Positions 15,433 to 24,235 of a DNA stretch of 64,000 bases are shown here, piece after piece. The notes beneath the pieces were generated by a model. The model ran no database searches, was not told where the DNA came from, and saw only the letters and a program-made list of their open reading frames with translations. The stretch covers positions 124,001-188,000 of the forward strand of contig NZ_AUBE01000004.1 in NCBI RefSeq assembly GCF_000429085.1, written 5' to 3'. This stretch comes from Streptomyces flavidovirens DSM 40150. Its GTDB lineage: Bacteria > Actinomycetota > Actinomycetes > Streptomycetales > Streptomycetaceae. A program made the position numbers and the translations under genes. Positions within the stretch are counted from its first letter, which is position 1, and each line of letters begins with the position of its first letter.

Positions 15433-16221
15433 TTACTGGTCCCGCCCGCCGAGCCGCACCGTGAAGCTGAAGCGGTCCCCCCGGAAGAGCGTCCGGACCC
15501 TCTCCAGTGGCCGTCCCTCCACGTCCCGTGACAGCCGGTGGATCAGCAGCATGGGAAGCGCCGGCGGCGTACCGATGAGCACCGCCTCGCGAGGAGTCGC
15601 AAGGACCGTCTCGATCCGCTCGTCGGCGTCGCCGAAGGACACCCCGACGTGATCGTGAAGGTAGGAGTAGAAGGACGAGTCCGGCTCGAAGTCGGCGTCC
15701 AGGCGCGGGACGCGAGAAACGGCGACGTACGTACTCTCCAGCCCCACCCGCTCGTCGTCCGCGAGGAGCACCCGCTCCAGGTGCCAGACCGGATCACCCA
15801 CCTCCACCCCCACATCGGCCGCCAGGGCCGCGGGGCACGGGAAGCGGTCGAGCCCAATGAGATTACGGCCGGGCCGCCGGTTCTGGCGGCGTACGCCCTC
15901 GGTATAGCTGGCCAGGGCGAGCGGCTGTTCCAGCTTCGGCCCCGCCACGACCGTGCCGCGTCCCTGCCGGCGCAGGCGCCCCTCCATGAGCAGCTCGCGC
16001 AGCGCCTGGCGTACGGTCTCGCGGGAGACTTCGTACCGTACGGCGAGATCCCGCTCGGTCGGCAGCAGCCCGCCCTCGCCCAGCTCTCCGATTAGGGCGG
16101 CGATTCGGGCTTTGACGGCGTAGTACTTGGGAACACGGCCATGCTCCGGGATGCCGGAGCGGATCGGCGCTCCAGGGTCCTGGTCGTGCGTCGCGTACGG
16201 GTAGTCCTTCGGGTAGTCCAC
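15433..16221 (-). CDS. GntR-family regulator with UTRA domain (HutC type)
   Basis: A 262-residue repressor-type protein. The winged helix occupies about residues 30-95 (PTERDLAVRYEVSRETVRQA is the recognition region; GRGTVV the wing). A UTRA ligand-binding domain follows, with VWHLERVLLADDERVGLESTYV and ETVLATPREA. The GTG at 16221 is the only plausible in-frame start I see and its ribosome site is poor, so the start is uncertain. The gene precedes and is collinear with the phosphonate operon; the repeated element at 9.1 and 15.3 kb is its likely target, with a phosphonate as inducer. Confidence 0.85.
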   Translation of the reverse strand: MDYPKDYPYATHDQDPGAPIRSGIPEHGRVPKYYAVKARIAALIGELGEGGLLPTERDLAVRYEVSRETVRQALRELLMEGRLRRQGRGTVVAGPKLEQPLALASYTEGVRRQNRRPGRNLIGLDRFPCPAALAADVGVEVGDPVWHLERVLLADDERVGLESTYVAVSRVPRLDADFEPDSSFYSYLHDHVGVSFGDADERIETVLATPREAVLIGTPPALPMLLIHRLSRDVEGRPLERVRTLFRGDRFSFTVRLGGRDQ

Positions 16222-16325
16222 GCAGTGGATGTTCGCAGACGATGTTGAAGGCTCCCCCGCGAGCGGCGCGCGACGGTGGCCGGACCAGCTCGCCGCCCGG
16301 CGCCCGCCGCCTGCCGCCCGGCGCC

Positions 16326-16367
16326 CGGCGACGGGCGACGGGCGACGGGCGACGGGCGACGGGCGAC
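16326..16367. repeat. 7-bp tandem repeat (GGGCGAC)
   Basis: Five perfect copies of GGGCGAC (16333-16367) follow one imperfect copy (16326-16332), in the gap between the LAXTG-protein gene and gntR. The preceding 30 bases are also repetitive (CGCCCGGCG-like). No stem-loop or gene is evident; probably slipped-strand expansion. Confidence 0.9.
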
Positions 16368-16377
16368 AGAGGCGCGC

Positions 16378-17271
<894 letters not shown>

Positions 17272-17408
17272 GAGAAGCCTTTGCAGGTCGGGGTCACCCG
17301 GTCATCGTCCGTGACCCTGCCACCCCCGCACGACGGCCCCTCGTACGCCACACCCCAGTACGTTCATATGACCACGACGAATCCCCCCAACGGCCCACTG
17401 CCGACCGC

Positions 17409-18560
17409 TCACGCTCCGTTCCCTCCACTGGGGAACGCGACGTTCGCATGACCGAAAACCGGCGCCAGGACGAGCTGCGCCGCCCCGTCGGCAACGGCGC
17501 GCCCGTCGCCACCCGCCGCGGCCACCGGCACCGCGGGCCCGCTGCCCTCGCGCCGGGCGAGCTCGGCCAGCACCGCCCCCACACCCCGTACGAACACGTC
17601 CTCTTCCGCGGCCACGACCCGGCCGCCGAGCAGCACCCGGTCGATGTCCAGCAGCCCGACGAGGTTGGCGGCCCCGGTCCCGAGGAGCCGCGCGGCCCGC
17701 GCGATGTCGCCGCGGGCGACGGCGGCGAGGCAGAGCGCCTCGATGCAGCCGCGACCACCGCAGGAACAGGGCGGCCCGTCCATCTGGAGGGTCTGGTGCC
17801 CGAACTCCCCCGCTCCGGTGCGCGCCCCGCGATAGAGCGCCCCGCCGAGCACGAGTCCGGCACCGAGCCCGGTACCGAGGTGGAGGTACGCGAAGGACCC
17901 GCCGGCGGGGCGGGCCCGCAGTGCGAGCCCGAGCGCGGCGGCGTTCGTGTCCTTGTCCAGCACCACGGGCAGCCCGAGCCGCTCGCTCAGCACGTCCCGC
18001 AGCGCGAACCCGTCCCACTGCGGGAACCCCGTCACGCGATGCAGCACCCCCCGCCCGTGATCGAGCGGCCCGGGCGCGGCGACCCCCACTCCGAGCAGCC
18101 TCTGCCGCCCCGACGGCCCGGGCGGGGGAAAGCCCAGCGCGGCGACCTCGCGGGACGCCGCCTCCAGCACCACCTCCGCACCCGCGCCCAGGTCCAGCGG
18201 CGCCCGCCGCGTCGCGACCGTCGTGCCCGCCAGGTCCACCAGGACCGCCGTCAGCTCGTCACGGTCCAGGTGCAGCCCGACCGCGTACCCGGCGTCCGGG
18301 ACCAGCCGCAGCACCGTCCGGGGCTTGCCGCCCGTCGACGGGCGGTGGCCGGCCTCCGCCGCCAGGCCCTCTGCCCGCAGTCGCGCGGTGATCTTGCTGA
18401 CGGCCTGCGGCGTGAGGCCGGTGCGCTCGGCGAGCTCCAGGCGGCTGATGCCGGCCTCGCCCGCCGTACGCAGCAGGTCGAGGACGAGGGCGGCGTTGTG
18501 GTTGCGCAGCGCCGGCAGGTTCGCGCCTGTATTGCTCCTGTTCACGGACCCATTGTCCAC
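17409..18560 (-). CDS. ROK-family transcriptional regulator
   Basis: A 383-residue NagC/XylR-type regulator. An N-terminal winged helix (SRLELAERTGLTPQAVSKI) is fused to a ROK sugar-kinase-like domain with LGVGVAAPGPLDHGRG, HLGTGLGAGLVL and the zinc-binding GEFGHQTLQMDGPPCSCGGRG. The start is a GTG at 18560, with a second GTG at 18545 in MDNGSVNRS. It is divergent from a Gfo/Idh/MocA dehydrogenase with only about 40 bases between, so it most likely controls that gene in response to a sugar. The family binds sugars through the ROK domain. Confidence 0.87.
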   Translation of the reverse strand: MDNGSVNRSNTGANLPALRNHNAALVLDLLRTAGEAGISRLELAERTGLTPQAVSKITARLRAEGLAAEAGHRPSTGGKPRTVLRLVPDAGYAVGLHLDRDELTAVLVDLAGTTVATRRAPLDLGAGAEVVLEAASREVAALGFPPPGPSGRQRLLGVGVAAPGPLDHGRGVLHRVTGFPQWDGFALRDVLSERLGLPVVLDKDTNAAALGLALRARPAGGSFAYLHLGTGLGAGLVLGGALYRGARTGAGEFGHQTLQMDGPPCSCGGRGCIEALCLAAVARGDIARAARLLGTGAANLVGLLDIDRVLLGGRVVAAEEDVFVRGVGAVLAELARREGSGPAVPVAAAGGDGRAVADGAAQLVLAPVFGHANVAFPSGGNGA

Positions 18561-18570
18561 CGCGCTTGCA

Positions 18571-18595
18571 CTTTGGCAACAGCGTTGTTTAAGTG
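18571..18595. promoter_or_regulatory. Short divergent promoter with candidate ROK operator
   Basis: The 41-base gap between the ROK regulator and the dehydrogenase contains CAAC-AGC-GTTG (18577-18587) inside TTTGGCAACAGCGTTGTTTA. The arms are short, so this is only a candidate operator covering both start regions. Confidence 0.35.
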
Positions 18596-18601
18596 GAAGC
18601 C

Positions 18602-19726
18602 ATGACCACGACTGGCACCGGCACCGCCAACGGCACCGAAACCCGCGCCCCCCACGCCCCCTTGCGCGTCGGGCTCGTGGGCTACGGCCTCGCGGGCTCC
18701 GTCTTCCACGCCCCCCTCATCGCCGCGACCGAGGGTTTCACCCTCGATACGGTCGTCACCTCGAACCCCGAGCGGCAGGAGCAGGCCCGCGCCGAGTTCC
18801 CCGGCGTCCGGCTCGCGGCCTCCCCCGACGAGCTGTGGACGCGCGCGGACGAACTCGACCTGATCGTGATCGCGTCCCCCAACAAGACGCACGTCCCGAT
18901 CGCCACCGCGGCCCTCAAGGCGGGCCTGCCGGTCGTCGTGGACAAGCCCGTCGCCGGCACCGCCGCCGAGGCGCGCGAACTCGCCGCGCTCGCGGAAGAC
19001 CGCGGCCTGCTCCTCTCCGTCTTCCAGAACCGCCGCTGGGACAACGACTTCCTCACTCTCCAGCGGCTGATCGCCTCCGGTGAGCTCGGCGACGTACAGC
19101 GCTTCGAGTCACGTTTCGAGCGGTGGCGCCCGCAGATCAAGGGCGGCTGGCGGGAGTCGGGCGACCCGGCGGAGATCGGCGGGCTGCTGTACGACCTGGG
19201 CAGCCACGTCGTCGACCAGGCGCTGGTGCTCTTCGGCCCGGCGGTGCGGGTGTACGCCGAGTCCGATGTACGCCGCCCCGGCGCGGAGGCGGACGACGAC
19301 ACGTTCATCGCGATCACGCACGCGAACGGCGTCCGCTCGCACCTGTACGTGAGCGCCACCACCGCGCAGCTCGGCCCGCGCTTTCGCGTGCTGGGCTCGC
19401 GCGCGGGCTACGTGAAGTACGGCCTCGACCCGCAGGAGGGCGCGCTGCGCGAGGGCAAGCGGCCCGCGGCGGACGGGCACTGGGGCGAGGAACCGGAGGC
19501 GGCGTGGGGCCGCATCGGCGCGGGCGAGTCCCCGGCGACGGGCGGCGGCAGCCCGGTCCCGACGCTGCCGGGCGACTACCCGGCGTACTACGCGGCCGTC
19601 GCCGCCGCCGTGCGGGCGGGCACCGCTCCGCCGGTCACCGCCGCGCAGGCGGCCGCGGCACTGGACGTACTGGAGGCGGCGCGCCGCTCGGCCCGCGAGG
19701 GCGTAACGGTGGAGGTCCGGTCATGA
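18602..19726 (+). CDS. Gfo/Idh/MocA-family oxidoreductase
   Basis: A 374-residue NAD(P)-dependent sugar or inositol dehydrogenase. The Rossmann motif GLVGYGLAGS lies near residue 25 after a Thr/Gly/Ala-rich leader; VDKPVA replaces the common EKP, and GGLLYDLGSHVVDQAL carries the catalytic Asp/His pair. I use the ATG at 18602; an upstream GTG at 18593 is also in frame. The next gene starts inside its stop codon (ATGA). With the divergent ROK regulator this looks like a small sugar-responsive operon; the substrate is not predictable. Confidence 0.87.
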   Translation: MTTTGTGTANGTETRAPHAPLRVGLVGYGLAGSVFHAPLIAATEGFTLDTVVTSNPERQEQARAEFPGVRLAASPDELWTRADELDLIVIASPNKTHVPIATAALKAGLPVVVDKPVAGTAAEARELAALAEDRGLLLSVFQNRRWDNDFLTLQRLIASGELGDVQRFESRFERWRPQIKGGWRESGDPAEIGGLLYDLGSHVVDQALVLFGPAVRVYAESDVRRPGAEADDDTFIAITHANGVRSHLYVSATTAQLGPRFRVLGSRAGYVKYGLDPQEGALREGKRPAADGHWGEEPEAAWGRIGAGESPATGGGSPVPTLPGDYPAYYAAVAAAVRAGTAPPVTAAQAAAALDVLEAARRSAREGVTVEVRS

Positions 19727-20334
19727 CATCTACGAGCCCGGGCCGACCGAGCGCCGAACTGCCGAGCGCCGGCCAGCTGAGCGCCGAACTGCCCACCGGG
19801 CCGCCCGCCTCGCGGCCCACGTTGCCGCCCACCTCGCGGCACACCGAACAGCCCACTGAACAGCCCGCTGAACTGCTCACCGAACTGCTCACCGAGCTGA
19901 TCGCCCAGGAACGCCGCCTGATCCTCCCCCGTTTCACCCACGAGGACGCGTGGGCGCTCGGCAGCCTCCTGGTCGGGCTCGCACGCGAGCGTGACGCCCC
20001 GGTGGCGATCGACATCCGGCGCGGCGCGCAGCAGCTCTTCCACTGCGCGCTGCCGGGGTCGAGCGCGGACAACGACGCGTGGATCGACCGCAAGCGCCGG
20101 GTCGTGGAGCGGTACGGCGAGAGCTCATACCTGGTCGGCACGCGTTTCCGCGCCAAGGGCACGACGTTCGAGGAGTCGTCGCGCCTGGACCCGGACGTGT
20201 ACGCAGCGCACGGTGGCGCGTTCCCGATCGCGGTGGAGGGCGCGGGCGTAATCGGCACGGTAACGGTCTCCGGCCTCCCCCAGGCGCAGGACCACGCACT
20301 GGTGGTGGAGGCGCTGGAGCAATTCCGGTCCTGA
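19723..20334 (+). CDS. HbpS/GlcG-like (UPF0303-type) protein with repetitive N-terminus
   Basis: A 203-residue protein. The last 150 residues match the HbpS/GlcG-type fold of UPF0303 proteins (APVAIDIRRGAQQLFHCALPG, then NDAWIDRKRRVVERYGESSY and GVIGTVTVSGLPQAQDH). The family is often labelled heme-degrading, but it also accompanies sugar dehydrogenases with no known heme role, as here. The first 45 residues are an unusual repeat of Ser/Ala/Glu/Leu/Pro units (PSAELPSAGQLSAELPT) and Thr/Glu/Pro units. The ATG overlaps the dehydrogenase stop and has GGAGG upstream. Confidence 0.75.
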   Translation: MTSTSPGRPSAELPSAGQLSAELPTGPPASRPTLPPTSRHTEQPTEQPAELLTELLTELIAQERRLILPRFTHEDAWALGSLLVGLARERDAPVAIDIRRGAQQLFHCALPGSSADNDAWIDRKRRVVERYGESSYLVGTRFRAKGTTFEESSRLDPDVYAAHGGAFPIAVEGAGVIGTVTVSGLPQAQDHALVVEALEQFRS

Positions 20335-20607
20335 GGGAGGGGCGCGGAGCCGGCGGGGCTTCTGCCTGGGCGGGGCCCGGCCGGGTCCTGCGCAGTTCCG
20401 GTCGTGAGGGAGGGCTGGGGCCCGAGCGAGGCGGCTTGCCTGGGCGGGGCCCGGCCGGTCCTGGCGAGGGCCCGGTGACGGCTCGGCGGGGCCCGGCGGG
20501 GGCCCGGCGGGAGCCACCATGGCGGGAGCCCGGCGGCAGCCCGGCGGGGGGCCTGGCGGCAGCCCGGCGGGAGCCCGGTGGCAGCCGGTGGGGCCCGGCA
20601 GGGCCTC

Positions 20608-20895
20608 TTCCCCACCCCGCCCCTTCCCGGCCGTGACACTTTGCGGCTCCGCCGCATGGGGGCAAACCTCAGCCCCCCGGACACCCCCCCCGGCGTGTCC
20701 TCCGGGCGGTGTCCGCAAACGCCGGACGGGCTGGATTTCTGCCGCAGCGTGGGCTGGATGGTTGCCGACCGGGCGGGCCGAGTTTTGCGGCCAGGGCCGC
20801 AAAACTCGCCCCTGCCCGGTACGTCCAGCCCCTCCGGCGTTTGAGGAGCGGGGTCTGGGGCGGAGCCCCAGTTCGGGAAGGGGCGGGGTGGGGAA
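20608..20895. repeat. 288-bp nested palindromic extragenic element
   Basis: Perfect 21-bp inverted ends (20608-20628 and 20875-20895) enclose a second inverted pair (20717-20735 and 20824-20842, one mismatch) and an innermost perfect 12-bp pair AGTTTTGCGGCC / GGCCGCAAAACT (20781-20792 and 20795-20806). No open reading frame of note lies inside. The right-hand block around 20824-20868 recurs, inverted and diverged, at 59996-60039. From memory, similar blocks are scattered between genes in Streptomyces. The preceding stretch 20335-20607 holds only GGCCCGGC-type low-complexity repeats. Confidence 0.85.
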
Positions 20896-20959
20896 AGAAA
20901 GGCTTGGCCCGGCGCCAGCACCCCCGGCCACCGCTTCGACGCCCCCCGCCGGGAGGCGA

Positions 20960-21823
20960 CTACGCGTCCTTCAGCTCCTGCCGCTGCCGCCCCAGCCCCT
21001 CCACCTCAAGCTCCACCACATCCCCCGACCGCAGATACGGCTTCGGCTCCGCCTGCCCCATGGCCACACCGGCCGGCGTCCCCGTGTTGATCACGTCACC
21101 CGGATACAGCGTCATGAACTGGCTGACGTACTGCACCACTTCACCCACCGGGAAGATCTGCTCAGCGGTAGTGCCGTCCTGCTTCAGCTCACCGTTCACC
21201 CACAGCTTCAGACCCAGCACCTGCGGATCCGGCACCTCGTCCGCCGTCACCAGCCACGGACCCAACGGGTTGAACGTCTCGCAGTTCTTGCCCTTGTCCC
21301 ACGTGCCGCCGCGCTCGATCTGGAATTCGCGCTCGGAGACGTCGTGCGCGACCGCGTACCCCGCGACATGCGCGAGCCCCTCCTCGGCCGAGTCCAGGTA
21401 GCGGGCGGTACGGCCGATGACCACGGCCAGCTCGACCTCCCAGTCGGTCTTCGTGCTGCCGCGCGGTACGAGAACCGTGTCGTCGGGACCGACGACCGTG
21501 TCCGGAGCCTTGAAGAAGATGATCGGCTCGGCAGGTATCGCCGCCCCCGTTTCGGCCGCGTGATCGTGATAATTCAGCCCAATACACACGATCTTGCCGA
21601 TACGCGCGAGCGGCGGTCCGACCCGCAGCGTCCCGGCCGCATCGTCGATCACCGGCAGCTCACCGCCCGCCGCAGCCGCACGAACCCGGCCCAGCGCCGC
21701 CTCGTCGGCGAGCAGGTCGCCGTCGATGTCGGTGACGAGACCGGACAGATCCCGCAGCTTCCCGTCCTGGTCGAGCAGTGCCGGACGTTCGGCACCCACC
21801 GTTCCCACACGCAGCAGCTTCAA
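20960..21823 (-). CDS. Fumarylacetoacetate hydrolase (FAH) family protein
   Basis: A 287-residue enzyme of the FAH family (ureidoglycolate lyase, acylpyruvase or 2-hydroxyhepta-2,4-diene-dioate isomerase-like). Metal-binding and catalytic signatures are present: CIGLNYHDHAAE, IIFFKAPDTVVGP, DWEVELAVVIG (the Glu pair) and GDVINTGTPAGV. The start is a TTG at 21823, seven bases after AGAGGAG; no ATG or GTG is near. It lies alone between the palindromic element and the YidC gene terminator, so context does not give the substrate. Confidence 0.87.
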   Translation of the reverse strand: MKLLRVGTVGAERPALLDQDGKLRDLSGLVTDIDGDLLADEAALGRVRAAAAGGELPVIDDAAGTLRVGPPLARIGKIVCIGLNYHDHAAETGAAIPAEPIIFFKAPDTVVGPDDTVLVPRGSTKTDWEVELAVVIGRTARYLDSAEEGLAHVAGYAVAHDVSEREFQIERGGTWDKGKNCETFNPLGPWLVTADEVPDPQVLGLKLWVNGELKQDGTTAEQIFPVGEVVQYVSQFMTLYPGDVINTGTPAGVAMGQAEPKPYLRSGDVVELEVEGLGRQRQELKDA

Positions 21824-21908
21824 GGTCAGTCTCCTCTGGTCGAGAGTCGCGTTCGGCCCCGGCCGATGGGTGCGGCCATCGGAGGATTGGCCGATCCTCC
21901 AAGGTCGA

Positions 21909-21944
21909 GGTCCAGTCCGCAAGACCCCGTTCACGGACTGGACC
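21909..21944 (-). terminator. Terminator behind the YidC-like gene
   Basis: Perfect 11-bp arms GGTCCAGTCCG (21909-21919) and CGGACTGGACC (21934-21944), loop of 14, one base after the stop codon of the YidC-like gene. Confidence 0.75.
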
Positions 21945-21945
21945 C

Positions 21946-22722
21946 TTACCGGGCGGTAGCCACGGCGCCCCCACCAGCCGGTATGTCCCGGTACAGCCAC
22001 GCCCGCTCCACCGCGCTCCACGTCGTACTGGTGACGACGTACAGCGCGGCGGCCAACGGCACCACCGCCACCGTGATGAGCGTGGCGAAGGACATCAGCG
22101 GCATCACCTTCGTCATCGCCCCCATCGCCCCCATCGCCCCGGCGCCCGGCAACTGCGCCCCGTCCGGGCCCGCGACCGGCATACCGGGGGACGCCGCCAT
22201 CTGCTGCTTCGTACGCCGGTAAGTGAACGTGGCCACCGCCGCGACGACCGCGAACAGCGCGACGTACAGCAGCCCCTGCGCCCCGACCACCCCGCCGTCC
22301 GCCAGTGCGTCGGTCCAGCGGTCGCCCAGCGGGCTGGCGAAGAGGGTGTGGGTGAGGAGTTCGTTCGGTTCGCCTCCGATCTGCTGGTTCGAGAAGAGGT
22401 GGTACATCAGGAAGAACGCCGGCAGCTGGAACAGGCTGGGCAGGCAGCCCGACAGCGGCGAGACCTTCTCCTTGGCATGCAGTTCCAAGATCGCCTTTTG
22501 CAGGCGCTCCGGGTTCTTGCCGTGCTTCTTGCGCAGCTCGGCGATCTGCGGCGCGAGCTTGGTGCAGGCCTTCTGGCCCCGGGCCGTCGCCCGCGACAGG
22601 GGATGGATGGCGAGTCGTACGCACGCCGTGAACAGGACGATCGCGGCGGCTGCGGCAGAGGCGTGGAAGAACGGTTCGAGCAGGTCCGCGAGGCGTGCGA
22701 CCAGGCTGGCGAAGACGGACAT
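21946..22722 (-). CDS. YidC/Oxa1-family membrane protein insertase (paralogue)
   Basis: A 258-residue YidC-like insertase beginning at the ATG at 22722 after GGAGGG. It shows the cytoplasmic loop with KKHGKNPERLQKAILELHAKEKVSPLSGCLPSLFQLP split over residues 60-100, the conserved Arg in the first membrane groove (ACVRLAIHPLS) and five hydrophobic segments. YidC proteins insert and fold membrane proteins. The position beside a small DUF6412-type gene, away from rpmH/rnpA, suggests a second, specialised copy. A Gly/Ala/Met repeat (GAGAMGAMGAM) marks the loop before the last helices. Confidence 0.85.
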   Translation of the reverse strand: MSVFASLVARLADLLEPFFHASAAAAAIVLFTACVRLAIHPLSRATARGQKACTKLAPQIAELRKKHGKNPERLQKAILELHAKEKVSPLSGCLPSLFQLPAFFLMYHLFSNQQIGGEPNELLTHTLFASPLGDRWTDALADGGVVGAQGLLYVALFAVVAAVATFTYRRTKQQMAASPGMPVAGPDGAQLPGAGAMGAMGAMTKVMPLMSFATLITVAVVPLAAALYVVTSTTWSAVERAWLYRDIPAGGGAVATAR

Positions 22723-22883
22723 GGTGAGCCCTCCGAGGGTCTCGTCGTGCCGGAAGAGAGACAAATCGGCATGACGACCCACGCGAAGTACGTACGCGAG
22801 GCACGCACGCGATGCAGGTAAGTGCACGTACGCGAGCAGCGGCTCAACGGCGTCGGAAAGCGGCGCGCCCTATGCGGTGGTCG

Positions 22884-23186
22884 TCACAGGACGACGACAC
22901 CCGGCGCCCGGGGCCTGGTCCGCCCCCGCGCATCAGGATCACGCTGCGGCAGAAACGCGGTGCGTTTCTCCCGGTCCCGTATCGCCGTACGCACCCGCGT
23001 GCGGGGCACGGCGGGAACGGAACGCGCCGCGACGAGCGCGCAGGCGGTGAGGGCGGAACCGGCCGCCGCGGTGGCGGCGAGCGCGACGGCGGCGGAGAAG
23101 CTGCCGTTCTCGACAAGGAGGACTTCGGTCACCAGGAAGAGGACAAGACCGACCGTGCGCAACAACCGCGCCGAACAACTGATCAT
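22884..23186 (-). CDS. Small membrane protein, DUF6412-like
   Basis: A 100-residue protein starting at the ATG at 23186 (MISCSARLLRTVGLV) after GAGGGG. It has two predicted helices (VGLVLFLVTEVLLV and SAAVALAATAAAGSALTACALVA) and a basic C-terminal tail ending GVVVL. Similar small proteins accompany the extra YidC gene in Streptomyces, and the order here, with this gene 160 bases upstream of yidC on the same strand, fits. The function is unknown; a client or partner of the insertase is a guess. Confidence 0.6.
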   Translation of the reverse strand: MISCSARLLRTVGLVLFLVTEVLLVENGSFSAAVALAATAAAGSALTACALVAARSVPAVPRTRVRTAIRDREKRTAFLPQRDPDARGRTRPRAPGVVVL

Positions 23187-23460
23187 GGTCCCCCCTCTCA
23201 GTGACTCAGTAACCCACCGGCACATCGACCGGTTCTCCGACGATGCTAATGCCCGGCACTGACAACGCCCCCTGCCGGTCCCCTCACCCCCGCCGGACCC
23301 GAGGCAAGAGCAAGGGCAAGAACCTGCACACCGGGCTGCGAGTCAGAATCCCGCGGCCCGTAATGACTGACGCACAACGCGACCACCAAGTTCCCCGCGA
23401 GCGCCACCTGCGAGGCAACGCCGCCGCGACCCCGGTCACCCCACCGCCCAGATCGACATG

Positions 23461-23487
23461 AATCGACCTAATCGACCTAATCGACCA
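23461..23487. repeat. Triple 9-bp direct repeat (AATCGACCW)
   Basis: Three adjacent copies of AATCGACCT/A span the 3' end and stop codon of the following minus-strand gene. The rest of the gap 23187-23460 shows no gene or convincing structure. Confidence 0.8.
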
Positions 23488-24049
23488 CGAAAACGACTGC
23501 CCCGACGTCAGCGAACTTCCAGAGGGCGTCACCGTCGCCGGCGCGCACGCGGATCCCGCCCGTCCGAACACCGGGGGCGGGCTCCGGCGACGAGCCGTCG
23601 ACGGCATTGGAGAAGGCGATGGAAACGCCGGAGTTCGTGGAGAAGTAGACGACGTTCTCGATCTTCACCCCGTCAGACCCCGTCCCTTCGGGCCGCCGGA
23701 AGGAGACCAGGTGGGACCCCTTCACCGGACTCACCGATCCGGGCCAGACACTGAAAGAGCGACGGGAAAGGTTACTGGCATCGACCAGCCAGACCCTTTT
23801 CTGCCCGAGCGAATAAACAATGCGCCTGCCGTCGCCCGAATTCACCGGCACCTCAGCCCGAGGCGGCTTGCGCGGCGGAGTGGACCGGCGCGTTTCCGGC
23901 GACGGCGCCGCGGTGGGCCGCGACGCGAAGGGCGCCGCGCCCGGCGGCTTCGAGCGACCGGCCTGCACGGCCAGCACGGTGACGACCGCGAGGGCCGCCA
24001 CGGTCAGTGCGGCAACCCAGGCCCACGAGGGCAGCCGGCGGACATGCAC
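23477..24049 (-). CDS. Exported protein resembling an L,D-transpeptidase domain without catalytic Cys
   Basis: A 190-residue protein; I choose the GTG at 24049, ten bases after GAGGAG, over a TTG at 24067. A basic N-terminus and one hydrophobic helix (WAWVAALTVAALAVVTVLAV) anchor or export it, followed by a Pro/Ser linker. The C-terminal part has a YkuD-like pattern: RRIVYSLGQKRVWLVD, then SVSPVKGSHLVSF, and a final GGIRVRAGDGDALWKFADVG where active enzymes have SHGC(I/V)R. His and Cys are absent, so it should be inactive in cross-linking. Substrate binding or a regulatory role remains possible. Codon use is typical of the region. Confidence 0.6.
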   Translation of the reverse strand: MHVRRLPSWAWVAALTVAALAVVTVLAVQAGRSKPPGAAPFASRPTAAPSPETRRSTPPRKPPRAEVPVNSGDGRRIVYSLGQKRVWLVDASNLSRRSFSVWPGSVSPVKGSHLVSFRRPEGTGSDGVKIENVVYFSTNSGVSIAFSNAVDGSSPEPAPGVRTGGIRVRAGDGDALWKFADVGAVVFVVD

Positions 24050-24235
24050 GCGCGCGATTCTCCTCAACTCCCGTGCCGAAAAGGGGCAATTCGATCATTG
24101 CCCGGCACGAGCCCGGCCCTACCCAGAACGTCCGATCATCGTACTCCCACCAGGTACGTTCCCCCAGGCCGCAGCGGCCCGCCACAGTCCACAACGGGGC
24201 CAGTCCCCAGCGCGGCCATCCGAGCCCTGGGGGAA

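Noticed and set aside
7523..16221. Phosphonate biosynthesis cluster
   Set aside because: No PEP mutase or phosphonopyruvate decarboxylase; importer and hydrolase genes point to catabolism.
16326..16367. GGGCGAC array as a possible iteron or replication origin
   Set aside because: Too short, no dyads, no replication gene nearby; simple tandem expansion fits better.
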